DNA of 55,244 bases, taken from positions 1 through 55,244 of the forward strand of contig JBCCDU010000018.1 of the NCBI GenBank assembly GCA_039030715.1, written 5' to 3'. The notes beneath the pieces were generated by a model. That model ran no database searches. It had not been told where the DNA came from and saw only the letters and a list, made by a program, of their open reading frames with translations. This document shows, in pieces, positions 24,867 to 33,761 of this stretch. The stretch comes from Thermohalobaculum sp039030715. Its GTDB lineage: Bacteria > Pseudomonadota > Alphaproteobacteria > Rhodobacterales > Rhodobacteraceae. Positions within the stretch are counted from its first letter, which is position 1, and every line of letters begins with the position of its first letter. Made by a program: the position numbers and the translations under genes.

Positions 24867-25937
24867 CTAATCCCTATCGCCAGTGTCCGATGCCTCGGCA
24901 CATGCGATGCGCTCCGGGGCCCCGGCGAGCCAGGCCAGGGCGGGCTGAAGTTTGTAGAGTTTCGCCAGCCTTTCGCGTGCCGCTGCAACATCGCCCGATT
25001 TGCAATCGAGCATGACGATTGCAAGCTGTGCCGGCAGCTCCTTGGGTTCGGACGCGATGGCTTGCAGATAGGCCCTGCGCGCATCCTCGTCCTGGCCCAG
25101 CGCCAGATGGGCGTGGCCGAGACCCAGATACGCCTCGTATCCCCAATCCGCCTCGGCGGCGCGCTGAAAATCGGCCCGTGCCTCTCCATGACGCCCCAGC
25201 AGCATCAGCGCTGTACCACGCTGCACCCAGGCATCGCCGTCCTCGTCACTTTGCAGCAAATTCCCATTAACGGCGGCAAGCGCCTCCTCACCAAGGTTGA
25301 GATCGAGCAGGATGTCGACGATTTCCTGATCGGCATAGCTGCGATAGTCATTTGTATCGGCGGAGGTCCGGAATGCGGCGAGCGCCTCGACATCGCGGCC
25401 CATATCGCGCAGTGCCCAGGCGCGGCCCTCCTGCACCCAGATCACGGGCTCGCCTGCAGGGTGATGTTTGGCGACTTGATCGAAGTCAGCCAAAGCGCCT
25501 TCGTCATCGAAGAACAGCCGCGACCAACCTCGCCACGCCAACGCCGTGTCGTCGTGCCCGCGGCTGAGCGCGCGGGTGAAGGCCTGGGCGGCGGCGCGAT
25601 GCTGCACGTTGTTCTGCAAGGCCCGGCCATGGGCGAAATGCACCTCTGGGCCATCCTCACCGCCCGTCATGGCCTCCTCCAGCAACTGAATCGCTTCGCT
25701 GCTGCTACCCCATTCGAGCTTGGCCCGACCATGGTGAAAAGCGAAGCGCGCCCGCTCCGCCTCGTCCACGAGGTTGAGAGTTTCGAGCTGCCAGCAGGCA
25801 TCTACGCTGCCAGAATCGTCGGGATCATGGCAAAGGGCGGTCGTGTAGGATACCCAGACCTTCGCCATCTGCCACCAGAAGACCAGTGCGAACACAGCGA
25901 CAAGCCCGATCGCGGACCAGCCAATATATCGTTTCAA
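24867..25937 (-). CDS. Membrane-anchored TPR protein
   Basis: 356 residues from a proposed TTG start at 25937. That start places the membrane helix IGWSAIGLVAVFALVFWW at the N-terminus and has GGGGA just upstream. Starting at the first ATG (MAKVW) would lose the anchor, and the longer frame to 26555 only runs antisense through queF. After the anchor comes a Cys-containing segment, then repeated helical hairpins such as AIQLLEEAMTGG, AAAQAFTRALSRG, ALADFDQVAKHHPAG, ARADFQRAAEADWG and ARRAYLQAIASEP, which are tetratricopeptide repeats. It probably scaffolds other proteins at the inner membrane. It is divergent from queF. Confidence 0.75.
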   Translation of the reverse strand: MKRYIGWSAIGLVAVFALVFWWQMAKVWVSYTTALCHDPDDSGSVDACWQLETLNLVDEAERARFAFHHGRAKLEWGSSSEAIQLLEEAMTGGEDGPEVHFAHGRALQNNVQHRAAAQAFTRALSRGHDDTALAWRGWSRLFFDDEGALADFDQVAKHHPAGEPVIWVQEGRAWALRDMGRDVEALAAFRTSADTNDYRSYADQEIVDILLDLNLGEEALAAVNGNLLQSDEDGDAWVQRGTALMLLGRHGEARADFQRAAEADWGYEAYLGLGHAHLALGQDEDARRAYLQAIASEPKELPAQLAIVMLDCKSGDVAAARERLAKLYKLQPALAWLAGAPERIACAEASDTGDRD

Positions 25938-26051
25938 ATCCCCAAATCCTTTGTCCCTTGCGGTGCGGGCGCTTAATCCCGGTTGTATCGCACAGCCGGA
26001 GCGACCGGGCCAGCCTTGCCGCCGTCTGGGAATGCGACTAGGACAAACGCC

Positions 26052-26507
26052 ATGACAGCCCTCTCCCAAACCACCCTCGGCGAAAACACCGCGCAACCGC
26101 AGAGCCCCGAAGAGGCGCGGTTGGATCCCGTGCCGAACCCTCACCCCGACACCGATTATCTGACACGGTTCACGTGCCCAGAGTTCACCTCGATCTGCCC
26201 GGTCACTGGCCAGCCGGATTTCGCCCATCTGGTCATCGACTATGTCGCCGATCAGTGGCTGGTAGAGTCGAAGTCGTTGAAGATGTTTCTGACAAGCTTT
26301 CGCAACCATGGTGCTTTTCACGAGGATTGCACGGTGGGCATCGGCAAGCGGATCGTGGCGGCCATCAGCCCCCGCTGGTTGCGGATCGCGGGGTTCTGGT
26401 ATCCGCGCGGGGGCATTCCGATTGACGTGTTTTGGCAAACCGGTGTCGCGCCTGAGGGGCTTTGGCTGCCGGATCCTGGAGTAGAGCCTTATCGAGGCCG
26501 CGGATAA
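26052..26507 (+). CDS. queF: NADPH-dependent 7-cyano-7-deazaguanine reductase
   Basis: 151 residues, the short single-domain QueF. It reduces preQ0 to preQ1 in queuosine synthesis. The substrate-binding Cys is in FTCPEFTSICPVTGQPDFA. The QueF signature ESKSLKMFLTSFRNHGAFHED follows, then the C-terminal WYPRGGIPIDVFW. ATG 26052 gives the family length; the frame extends upstream to 25983 without support. I looked for a preQ1 riboswitch in the 114-base leader and found none. folD begins 17 bases after the stop. Confidence 0.95.
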   Translation: MTALSQTTLGENTAQPQSPEEARLDPVPNPHPDTDYLTRFTCPEFTSICPVTGQPDFAHLVIDYVADQWLVESKSLKMFLTSFRNHGAFHEDCTVGIGKRIVAAISPRWLRIAGFWYPRGGIPIDVFWQTGVAPEGLWLPDPGVEPYRGRG

Positions 26508-26524
26508 CAGACGAGGGGAGATCC

Positions 26525-27427
26525 ATGACCGCAGACGTGATCGACGGCAAGGCATTTGCCGCCAATATCCGGGGCCAGGTGGCCGAGCATGTGACCCGGT
26601 TGAAGGAAGAGCACGGGATTACACCCGGTCTGGCCGTGGTGCTTGTGGGCGAGGACCCGGCGAGCCAGGTCTATGTCCGCTCGAAAGGCAAGCAGACGGT
26701 CGAGGCGGGCATGAACTCGTTCGAGACCAAGTTCGACGCCGATATCTCCGAGGCCGAACTGGTCGCCGAGGTCGAGCGCCTGAACGCGGACCCGAACGTC
26801 CACGGCATCCTGGTACAGCTTCCCCTGCCCGACCACATGAACTCCGACGCAGTGATCAACACGATCGATCCGGCCAAGGATGTGGACGGCTTCCACATCT
26901 CGAATGTCGGTTTGTTGGGCACCGGGCAGAAGGCGATGGTGCCCTGCACGCCGCTCGGCAGCCTGATGATGCTGCGCGACCGGCATGGCTCGCTCTCGGG
27001 GCTCAACGCGGTGGTGATCGGGCGCTCGAACATCGTAGGCAAGCCGATGGTCAATCTGCTCTTGCGCGACAGTTGCACCGTGACCATCGCTCACAGCCGC
27101 ACCAAGGAGATCGAGGCGGTGTGCCGCCAGGCCGATATCGTCGTCGCCGCCGTTGGCCGGGCCGAGATGGTGACCGGCGACTGGATCAAGCCCGGGGCGA
27201 CTGTGATCGATGTCGGCATCAACCGGATCGATGCGCCGGAAAAGGGTGAGGGCAAGACCCGCCTGGTCGGCGATTGCCATTACGCAAGCTGCGCCGAGGT
27301 TGCGGGCGCGATCACTCCGGTCCCCGGCGGCGTCGGGCCGATGACCATCGCCTGCCTGCTGGCCAACACGCTGACCGCCTGCTGCCGGGCCAACAACCTG
27401 CCGGAGCCGGAGGGGCTGACTGCGTGA
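26525..27427 (+). CDS. folD: Methylenetetrahydrofolate dehydrogenase/cyclohydrolase
   Basis: 300 residues, bifunctional FolD interconverting methylene-, methenyl- and formyl-tetrahydrofolate with NADP+. Features are VGEDPASQVYVRSKGK with the catalytic Lys, VQLPLPDHMN, VIGRSNIVGKPMVNLLL in the Rossmann half and the C-terminal PGGVGPMTIACLLANT. ATG 26525 has GGGGAG about 6 bases upstream. The stop overlaps the next gene by GTGA. Confidence 0.97.
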   Translation: MTADVIDGKAFAANIRGQVAEHVTRLKEEHGITPGLAVVLVGEDPASQVYVRSKGKQTVEAGMNSFETKFDADISEAELVAEVERLNADPNVHGILVQLPLPDHMNSDAVINTIDPAKDVDGFHISNVGLLGTGQKAMVPCTPLGSLMMLRDRHGSLSGLNAVVIGRSNIVGKPMVNLLLRDSCTVTIAHSRTKEIEAVCRQADIVVAAVGRAEMVTGDWIKPGATVIDVGINRIDAPEKGEGKTRLVGDCHYASCAEVAGAITPVPGGVGPMTIACLLANTLTACCRANNLPEPEGLTA

Positions 27428-28389
27428 TCAGAGGGGCTGCGATGGCGGCGGCGTCGCTGATGCTGCCCGCTGCCGCTGCAGCCTTCGAGATCCCCTTCAT
27501 CACCCGCCCCGGCGGCTTCACGCTGGAGCGCGATCCGCCGGCAGTGGTGATCGAGGATGGGTCGGCGACCCATCGCTATGACGCGGGCACCTGCCGCTCG
27601 GGACATCGGCGCGAGGTTTTCGCGCTCTATTTCCCGGAGGTCGATGCCCCGATCGTCGCGCATCGCTGTTTGACCGTGCATGGCGTGCGGCTGCAGATCT
27701 TCGCCCCGTATGAGAGTGGCGACGAGCCAGTTTACGACGTCACGGCGGACGGGCTCGATTTCGTCATTGCGCCGGACCGGCTGGCGCTGACCGCATGGGA
27801 CACCAACCATGCCCGGCAAAGCAGTTGGCGGCCCCAAGGCGCCGAGGCCGAGCCAGCCTGGGTCTGGCGTATCGCGGAGGCGGCGGGGAGCGCCCTGCCC
27901 CCACCCGCCGACCCGGGCCCGACCGATCTGGCCGCCCTGCTGGACGACCCGGCCAAGCGCCGCGCCGTGATCGGCGAGGCCGCCGCCTGGCCGGGTTGGG
28001 AGCGTTTGCTGCGCACCGGCTGGGCGCTGGAGGCGGATGGCTTGCGCGCTACCCTGCCCTGGGGACAAGCGGAGTGGCCGGAGGGTCTGGACGCCGATCT
28101 GTATGTCTATGGCTCCGAACCCGGTGCGGTGCTGCGTGCGGCGCCGAATTCCTCGGCGCCCGCGCTGATACCGTTCTATGCCCGGATCCTGCAGCGCGGC
28201 CCAGGCCTGCCGGGCGACAGGGCACTGACCGAAGCGGGGTGGCTGCATCTTTGCACCGGACCCGATGGCTGCGGCTTTGCCCGGGCCACCCATGTCGCGC
28301 AGTTCGGCGGCCCTCATGCGGTTTTTGTACGCAACGAGGACGTATGGCAGCTTGAAACCCTGGCTCTGGAAGAACGAGACACGCAGTAA
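27424..28389 (+). CDS. Secreted protein of unknown function, possible SH3-like C-terminus
   Basis: 321 residues from GTG 27424, which overlaps the folD stop. A signal peptide is clear (MAAASLMLPAAAAA region, with ATG 27442 as an alternative start). The mature part has an N-terminal strand-rich domain with two cysteines (AGTCRSGHRRE and HRCLTV). The C-terminal ~100 residues (DLYVYGSEPGAVLRAAPNSS ... GWLHLCTGPDGCGFARATHV) have the spacing of a bacterial SH3-type domain. I do not recognise a named family. A repeat element lies directly downstream. Confidence 0.75.
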   Translation: MIRGAAMAAASLMLPAAAAAFEIPFITRPGGFTLERDPPAVVIEDGSATHRYDAGTCRSGHRREVFALYFPEVDAPIVAHRCLTVHGVRLQIFAPYESGDEPVYDVTADGLDFVIAPDRLALTAWDTNHARQSSWRPQGAEAEPAWVWRIAEAAGSALPPPADPGPTDLAALLDDPAKRRAVIGEAAAWPGWERLLRTGWALEADGLRATLPWGQAEWPEGLDADLYVYGSEPGAVLRAAPNSSAPALIPFYARILQRGPGLPGDRALTEAGWLHLCTGPDGCGFARATHVAQFGGPHAVFVRNEDVWQLETLALEERDTQ

Positions 28390-28398
28390 ACGCCATGC

Positions 28399-28467
28399 TG
28401 TCCCGGACTTGATCCGGGACCTCTTACTTGAAGCTTGCACCAGAGGTCCCGGATCAAGTCTGGGACA
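28399..28467. repeat. REP-like inverted repeat (doublet of GTCCCGGA/TCCGGGAC palindromes)
   Basis: Arms 28399-28424 and 28442-28467 match over 26 bases with one mismatch, around a 17-base loop. Each arm is itself near-palindromic (GTCCCGGA-CTTGA-TCCGGGAC). Elements built on this unit are frequent intergenic repeats in many alphaproteobacteria, from general knowledge. It lies between convergent genes (27424-28389 and 28502-29191) and may also serve as their terminator. Confidence 0.85.
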
Positions 28468-28501
28468 TGACAGCGCCCAGCGGATGGGACTGGTGTTGCG
28501 A

Positions 28502-29191
28502 TCAGGCCGCGAGCGCCACCGCCCTGACGGCGTCACGCCCCAGAACCAAGACATGGCTGTCCGGTCCGGTCAAGGATGCGAAGGCGGGATCTCTCACATC
28601 CAGACCGCCCGTATAGGTGCCGAAGGCCGGCATCACCAGGCGCCCCTGCCCAAGCAGGAAGCATTTGCGGGTGATCTGCCGGCCTCTCACCATCAGTTTG
28701 GCCTTGGGGTGGTAGTGCCCCGAGATTTCGGGCGGATCACGCTCGGGCTCGGCGATATGGCGCAGGCTGATGCCGCCAATGCGGGTTTCGATCAGATGGC
28801 TGCCCGGCAGATCCACCGGACCCGGGTCGTGATTGCCCGCGATCCACAGCAGACGCCGCCCCGCGGCCAGCCGCTCCAACCGCGCGATCACCTGCGCGCT
28901 CAATGCCGCCGCGGCGGTCAGATCGTCGAAGCTGTCCCCCAGCATCACAAGGGAGCGGGGGCTGAGGGCAGTTACCTCGGCCTCCAGCCGCTTCAGCGTA
29001 TCCTCGGTTTCGTAGGGGGGCAGCAGTCCGCCGCCCAGCCGCGCCATCCGTTCGGCTCGTCCGAGATGCAGGTCCGCCACCGCGAGCACCCGTTCCGCAG
29101 GCCACCAGAGCGTGCCCGCCGGGCGCGCCTGCAACCGGGCCTCCCCAAAGCCGAAGGTCAGCGCGCCGCTTGATGTTCCCTCTCTGTTCAT
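28502..29191 (-). CDS. pdeM: Ligase-associated DNA damage response endonuclease PdeM
   Basis: 229 residues, a metallophosphoesterase. Metal-binding motifs in order: VADLHLG, MLGDSFDD, WIAGNHDPG and ISGHYHPK. The surrounding text (GTLWWPAERVLAVADLHLG, PAFGTYTGGLDV) matches PdeM, which usually accompanies an ATP-dependent DNA ligase, a Lhr-like helicase and a nuclease in the LigD-unrelated repair set. None of those partners is in the window. The start ATG 29191 is favoured by homology. A purine-rich AGGGAG lies unusually close to it. Confidence 0.9.
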   Translation of the reverse strand: MNREGTSSGALTFGFGEARLQARPAGTLWWPAERVLAVADLHLGRAERMARLGGGLLPPYETEDTLKRLEAEVTALSPRSLVMLGDSFDDLTAAAALSAQVIARLERLAAGRRLLWIAGNHDPGPVDLPGSHLIETRIGGISLRHIAEPERDPPEISGHYHPKAKLMVRGRQITRKCFLLGQGRLVMPAFGTYTGGLDVRDPAFASLTGPDSHVLVLGRDAVRAVALAA

Positions 29192-29299
29192 CTCCCTTGG
29201 GTAGCGGAGCGTCGGTATGCAAGCAAGCGCTTCTCGACCCGGTCGCCGCGCATCCCATATAATGGGCATCCCGTCCAAGGGGCGCGGCGGAGGCGCAGG

Positions 29300-29605
29300 A
29301 TGAGCGATCTCGACACCAAGGTGAAACCGAAGGAGAAGGCCAAGACCGCGCGGCCAAAGCTCTACAAGGTGATCCTGCTAAACGACGATTACACGCCCCG
29401 CGAATTCGTGGTTGCGGTGCTGGCGGCTGTCTTTGCCATGGGGCCGGAGAAGGCCTATCACATCATGGCCACCGCGCATCAGAAGGGCAGTTGCGTGGTT
29501 GCCGTCTTTACCAAGGACGTGGCCGAGACGAAGGCGGCGCAGGGCGCCGATATGGGTCAGCGCGCGGGACTGCCGCTGACGTTTACAACCGAACGGGAGG
29601 AGTAG
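29300..29605 (+). CDS. clpS: ATP-dependent Clp protease adaptor ClpS
   Basis: 101 residues. It delivers N-degron substrates to ClpAP. The basic N-terminal tail (SDLDTKVKPKEKAKT) is followed by YKVILLNDDYTPREFVV, the substrate-binding surface, then VFAMGPEKAYHIMATAHQKG and VFTKDVAETKAAQ. AGG lies 6-8 bases before ATG 29300. clpA is not adjacent, as the next gene is on the opposite strand. Confidence 0.96.
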   Translation: MSDLDTKVKPKEKAKTARPKLYKVILLNDDYTPREFVVAVLAAVFAMGPEKAYHIMATAHQKGSCVVAVFTKDVAETKAAQGADMGQRAGLPLTFTTEREE

Positions 29606-29609
29606 CTGC

Positions 29610-29852
29610 TCAGCGGCTCTCCGAGATTGCCCCGCGCTCCAGTATCCTCGGCGTCGGGATGAAGGGGGCGTCGCGCAACGCCTCGATGGCCTGCGAAAGC
29701 CGCGTTCTGTCGCTGAGGAGCTGGTTGAACTGCACATCGCATCCGGCAATCGGGCCGGGGTAATCGGCGATCTCCCTCAGCAGCAGCTTCTGGGCTGTCT
29801 GAAGATGCGCGAGCGCCGCGTCTATCTCGATCTCGTAGGGTTCGCGGATCAT
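29610..29852 (-). CDS. Small conserved-looking protein of unknown function
   Basis: 80 residues, acidic N-terminal helix (MIREPYEIEIDAALAHLQTAQ), helix LLLREIADYPG, then a C-terminal segment with QAIEALRDAPFIPTPR. No known domain. Strong Shine-Dalgarno AAGGAG about 7 bases upstream of ATG 29852, and good codon use for this genome, support it as a real gene. It is convergent with clpS, four bases apart. Confidence 0.65.
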   Translation of the reverse strand: MIREPYEIEIDAALAHLQTAQKLLLREIADYPGPIAGCDVQFNQLLSDRTRLSQAIEALRDAPFIPTPRILERGAISESR

Positions 29853-29941
29853 TCTGCTCTCCTTGTTCAGACCATGTCGGCACGAGACTATCAGAACAAG
29901 GCTGCCAGAACGAGTGGGGTCACTGGGCGTGAAGGTTGGGA

Positions 29942-29968
29942 GGAGCGCGCGGTCGGGCCGCGCGCTCC
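29942..29968 (-). terminator. Terminator of the coxGSLM-like operon
   Basis: A perfect 11-bp GC stem, 29942-29952 with 29958-29968, loop TCGGG, starting 12 bases past the coxM-like stop codon on the minus strand. It lacks a clear T-tract. Confidence 0.6.
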
Positions 29969-29980
29969 GATCATCTCAGC

Positions 29981-30769
29981 TCAGACTGCGGCCACGGCAC
30001 GCTTGGTCATCACAGCGACCAGATGGGCGCGGTATTCGGGCGAGCCGTGGATGTCGCCAATCATCCCATCCGCCCCAGGTGCTGCGGGCACCGCATCGGC
30101 GCTGAAATTGGCCGACAGGGCCTGCTCCGCCGCCGACCAGCGATGGACGCCGCTTTCGGAAGCGCCGGTCACGGCCACCCGCACGCCATCGGCAAACTTC
30201 GCCACGAAGACCCCCACCAGGGCAAAGCGCGAGGCGGGCTGGACGAATTTCTGATAGCTCGCGCTCTCCGGCACCGGGAAACGCACGCCGGTGACGATCT
30301 GACCCTCGCCGAGGCCCGTGTCGAACATGCCCTGGAAGAAGTCGTCCGCCGCGATGTCGCCGCCGGAGGTCATGATCGTGGCCCCGGTGCCCAGGCACGC
30401 CGCCGGATAGCAGGCAGAGGGATCGTTGTTCGCGACCGAGCCCCCGATCGTACCCCGATTGCGCACCTGCGGGTCGCCGATACCGCCCGCCAGCGCGGCC
30501 AGTGCCGGGAAGGCGCTGCGAATGTCGGAGGAATGTTCGACCTCCACATGCCGGGTCGCGCCCTTGATGGTGACGCTGCCGCCACCGACTTCGATCCCGT
30601 GCAGTTCGGCGATACCGGTCAGATCCACCAGGCCGGAGGGCTGGCCGAGCCGCTGCTTCAGTGTCGGCAACAGGGTCTGACCGCCCGAGAGGGCCTGCGC
30701 ATCTTCCGCCGCCAAAGCCGCCACCGCATCCGCGACCGAGCCTGCTTTCTGGTAAGTGAAATTATACAT
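29981..30769 (-). CDS. coxM: FAD-binding (medium) subunit of a form II CO dehydrogenase-like molybdoenzyme
   Basis: 262 residues. It carries FAD and passes electrons between the 2Fe-2S subunit and the acceptor. FAD-binding segments are LSGGQTLLPTLKQRL at about residue 32 and RGTIGGSVANNDPSACYPA at about residue 104. The start MYNFTYQKAGSVADAVAAL is the usual opening. AAGGAG lies before ATG 30769 and overlaps the end of the coxL-like gene. It is the last gene of the coxG-S-L-M order. The gene name follows the family; CO oxidation itself is not implied. Confidence 0.92.
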   Translation of the reverse strand: MYNFTYQKAGSVADAVAALAAEDAQALSGGQTLLPTLKQRLGQPSGLVDLTGIAELHGIEVGGGSVTIKGATRHVEVEHSSDIRSAFPALAALAGGIGDPQVRNRGTIGGSVANNDPSACYPAACLGTGATIMTSGGDIAADDFFQGMFDTGLGEGQIVTGVRFPVPESASYQKFVQPASRFALVGVFVAKFADGVRVAVTGASESGVHRWSAAEQALSANFSADAVPAAPGADGMIGDIHGSPEYRAHLVAVMTKRAVAAV

Positions 30770-30781
30770 CTCAGCCGCTCC

Positions 30782-33142
30782 TTACTTGTTCATCGCTTCC
30801 CAGACGCGCTTGGGCGTCAGGGGCATGTCGATATGGGTGACACCGTGGCCTGCAAGGGCATCGATCACGGCATTGACCAAAGCGGGGGGTGAGCCAATGG
30901 CCCCCGCCTCGCCGCAGCCCTTCACACCCAGCGGGTTGTGGGTACAGGGCGTCTGGCTGGAATGGTCCACGTTGAACTTGGGCAGATCGTCGGCGCGCGG
31001 CATGGTGTAATCCATGTAGCTGGCCGAGACGAGCTGGCCATCGCTGTCATAGACACAGCCTTCCAGCATGGCCTGGCCGATGCCCTGGGCAAGGCCGCCA
31101 TGAACCTGACCCTCGACAATCATCGGGTTGACCACATTGCCGAAATCGTCCGCAGCGGTGAAGTTCAGGATGTCCACCACGCCGGTTTCGGGATCGACCT
31201 CCACCTCGCAGATATAGGCGCCCGCGGGATAGGTGAAGTTGGCGGGATCGTAGAAGCTGGTCTCCTCCAGCCCCGGTTCCAGCGTCTCATGCGGGAAGTT
31301 GTGGGGGACATAGGCGGTCAGCGCCACATCGCCCCAGGCGACCGATTTGTCGGTGCCTGCCACGCTGAAGGCGCCATCCTTGAACTCGACATCGGCGTCG
31401 GAGGCCTCCATCAGATGCGCCGCGATCTTCTTGGCCTTCGCGACGATCTTGTCGACCGATTTGACGATGGCCGAGCCGCCGACAGCCAGCGAACGCGAGC
31501 CATAGGTGCCCATGCCGAAGGGAATTTTCGAGGTGTCGCCATGAACGATCTCGATATTTGCCTCGTCGCATCCCAGACGGTCGGCCACCACCTGGGCGAA
31601 GGTCGTCTCGTGCCCCTGCCCGTGGGAGTGGCTGCCGGTCAGCACCGTGACCGAGCCAGTGGGGTTCACCCGCACGGTCGCAGCCTCGTAGAGGCCCGCG
31701 CGGGCGCCGAGGGCACCGACAAGGGTCGAGGGCGCGATGCCGCAAGCCTCGATATAGCTGGCGATACCCATGCCCCGCAGCTTGCCCCGACTGGTGCTGT
31801 CGGCCTTTCGGGCCTCGAACCCCGCGCGGTCCGCGATCTCCAGCGCCTTGTCCATGGTGGCGCCGTAATTGCCGCTGTCGTATTCGACGGCAACCGGCGT
31901 CGCATAGGGGTACTGATCCGGCTGGATGAAGTTCCGCCTGCGCAGCTCCACCGGGTCGATCCCCATTTCGCGCGCCGCTTTGTCGATGGTGCGCTCGAGC
32001 TGATAGGTCGCCTCCGGCCGTCCGGCCCCGCGATAGGCATCTACCGGCACGGTGTTGGTGAAGACGGCCTTCACATTGGTGAAGATCAGCGGCGTGCGGT
32101 AGTTCCCCGCCAACAACGTCCCGTGCAGCCAGGTCGGCACGCAGGGCGCAAACGTCGACAGATACGCCCCCATATTGGCCAGCGTCGAGCAGCGCAGCGC
32201 CAGGAAATGCCCCTCCGCATCCATCGCCAGTTCGACCTTGGTGACATGATCGCGGCCCTGGGCGTCGGACATAAACGCCTCGGACCGATCCGATGTCCAT
32301 TTGATCGGGCGATTGATCTGCTTCGAGGCCCAGGTGACGAAGGCTTCCTCGGCATAGTGATAGATCTTGGTGCCGAAGCCGCCGCCCACATCCGGCGCCA
32401 CGACCCGCAGCTTGTGTTCCGGGATCGAGAGCACGAAGGCGCCCATCTGAAGCCGGATCACATGGGGGTTCTGCGAAGTGGTGTAGAGCGTATGCTCGTC
32501 GGTCGAGCGGTTGTATTCGCCAATTGCACAGCGCGGCTCCATCGGGTTAGCGACCAGGCGCTGGTTGACGAGTTCGAGCGTCGTGACGTGATGCGCGCCA
32601 GCGATGGCGGCATCCACCGCATCTTTGTTCTCGGCCACGAACTCCCAGTCGAAGCAGAGATTGTTGGGCACATCGTCATGCACCTCGGCCCCGCCCTGGA
32701 TGGCGCTGGCCATGTCGATCACGGCGGGCAGTTCGGAGATATCGACCTCGATCATCTCGGCCGCGTCGCGTGCCTGCGCCAGGCTCTCCGCCACCACGAC
32801 GGCGATCGGATCGCCCACATGACGCACCTTGCCGGCGGCCAGGATCGGGTGCATCGGCTCCTTCATCGGCTCGCCGTCCTTGTCGGTTACCTGCCAGCCG
32901 CATGGCACGCCGCCCAAGCCTTCCATATCCGCACTGGTGAAGACGCGCACGACACCCGGCGCGGCTGACGCAGCCGAGGTATCGACCGAATTGATCGTCC
33001 CATGCGCCACGTCCGAGCGCAGGATATAGGCATAGGTCTGGCCGGGTCGGTTGATGTCGTCGGTGTACTGGCCGTTGCCGGTCAGAAACCGGATGTCCTC
33101 GCGGCGCTTGGAGCTGGCGCCAATTCCCTGATCTTTGGGCAT
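30782..33142 (-). CDS. coxL: Molybdopterin-binding large subunit, form II CoxL-like
   Basis: 786 residues. N-terminal KDQGIGASSKRREDIRFLTG is the CoxL opening. The active-site loop DAYRGAGRPE at about residue 385 is the form II motif. True CO dehydrogenases have a Cys-containing loop here, and no such Cys is seen. QGHETTFAQVVADRLG and the C-terminal VKGCGEAGAIGSPPALVNA with the catalytic Glu complete the molybdenum site. AGGGAGG precedes ATG 33142. It sits between the 2Fe-2S and FAD subunits and so forms a full three-subunit enzyme. The substrate is probably an organic aldehyde or heterocycle rather than CO. Confidence 0.94.
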   Translation of the reverse strand: MPKDQGIGASSKRREDIRFLTGNGQYTDDINRPGQTYAYILRSDVAHGTINSVDTSAASAAPGVVRVFTSADMEGLGGVPCGWQVTDKDGEPMKEPMHPILAAGKVRHVGDPIAVVVAESLAQARDAAEMIEVDISELPAVIDMASAIQGGAEVHDDVPNNLCFDWEFVAENKDAVDAAIAGAHHVTTLELVNQRLVANPMEPRCAIGEYNRSTDEHTLYTTSQNPHVIRLQMGAFVLSIPEHKLRVVAPDVGGGFGTKIYHYAEEAFVTWASKQINRPIKWTSDRSEAFMSDAQGRDHVTKVELAMDAEGHFLALRCSTLANMGAYLSTFAPCVPTWLHGTLLAGNYRTPLIFTNVKAVFTNTVPVDAYRGAGRPEATYQLERTIDKAAREMGIDPVELRRRNFIQPDQYPYATPVAVEYDSGNYGATMDKALEIADRAGFEARKADSTSRGKLRGMGIASYIEACGIAPSTLVGALGARAGLYEAATVRVNPTGSVTVLTGSHSHGQGHETTFAQVVADRLGCDEANIEIVHGDTSKIPFGMGTYGSRSLAVGGSAIVKSVDKIVAKAKKIAAHLMEASDADVEFKDGAFSVAGTDKSVAWGDVALTAYVPHNFPHETLEPGLEETSFYDPANFTYPAGAYICEVEVDPETGVVDILNFTAADDFGNVVNPMIVEGQVHGGLAQGIGQAMLEGCVYDSDGQLVSASYMDYTMPRADDLPKFNVDHSSQTPCTHNPLGVKGCGEAGAIGSPPALVNAVIDALAGHGVTHIDMPLTPKRVWEAMNK

Positions 33143-33206
33143 GAAAGCCTCCCTGAATGCTTGATCGGCCGCACCCGGCTCGCCCCGGGGGTCGGCATTC
33201 CGGTTG

Positions 33207-33695
33207 TTACTCGGCTGCCTGCGCGTGCCCGTTCAGGGTCGCAGCCGCCGCCTGGATCGATTTGACGATATTGTGGTAGCCGGTGCAGCGGCAGATATTG
33301 CCCTCCAGCCACTCGCGGATCTCGTCCTCGGTCGGATTGCCGTTCTTCTGCAGAAGGTCCGCTGCCGACATCACCATGCCCGGTGTGCAGAACCCGCATT
33401 GCAGGCCGTGATGGTCCTGAAACGCCTGTTGGATCACGCCCAACGAGCCGTCCTCGTTCGCCATACCTTCGATGGTTGTGACATCGGCGCCATCGGCGGC
33501 GGCGGCAAGGACCGCGCAGGCCTTCACGCTTTCGCCGTTCACATGCACGACACAGGCGCCGCATTGCGAGGTATCGCAGCCGACATGGGTGCCGGTCAGG
33601 CCTAGATCCTCGCGCAGGAACTGCACCAGCAGGGTGCGCCCCTCCACTTCGCCGGAAACGGATTTACCGTTCACGGTCATCGACACTGTTGTCAT
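33207..33695 (-). CDS. coxS: 2Fe-2S (small) subunit of the form II CoxL-type enzyme
   Basis: 162 residues with two [2Fe-2S] clusters. The N-terminal ferredoxin-like cluster is GCDTSQCGACVVH, with a fourth Cys in VKACAVL. The second cluster uses GLQCGFCTPGMVM and NICRCTGYHNIV. AAGGAGG precedes ATG 33695. It lies 64 bases upstream of coxL and downstream of coxG on the minus strand. Confidence 0.95.
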   Translation of the reverse strand: MTTVSMTVNGKSVSGEVEGRTLLVQFLREDLGLTGTHVGCDTSQCGACVVHVNGESVKACAVLAAAADGADVTTIEGMANEDGSLGVIQQAFQDHHGLQCGFCTPGMVMSAADLLQKNGNPTEDEIREWLEGNICRCTGYHNIVKSIQAAAATLNGHAQAAE

Positions 33696-33761
33696 GGTGG
33701 TCTTCCTCCTTGGCTGGTCTTGCCCGGCATGGTGGTCGCCGGGTTCGTCGCTGGGATGGAC

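Noticed and set aside
25938..26051. preQ1 riboswitch ahead of queF
   Set aside because: The leader shows neither the small preQ1-I pseudoknot pattern nor an A-rich tail, so no riboswitch can be supported.
30782..33142. True aerobic CO dehydrogenase
   Set aside because: The active-site loop is AYRGAGR, lacking the cysteine that holds copper in form I enzymes.
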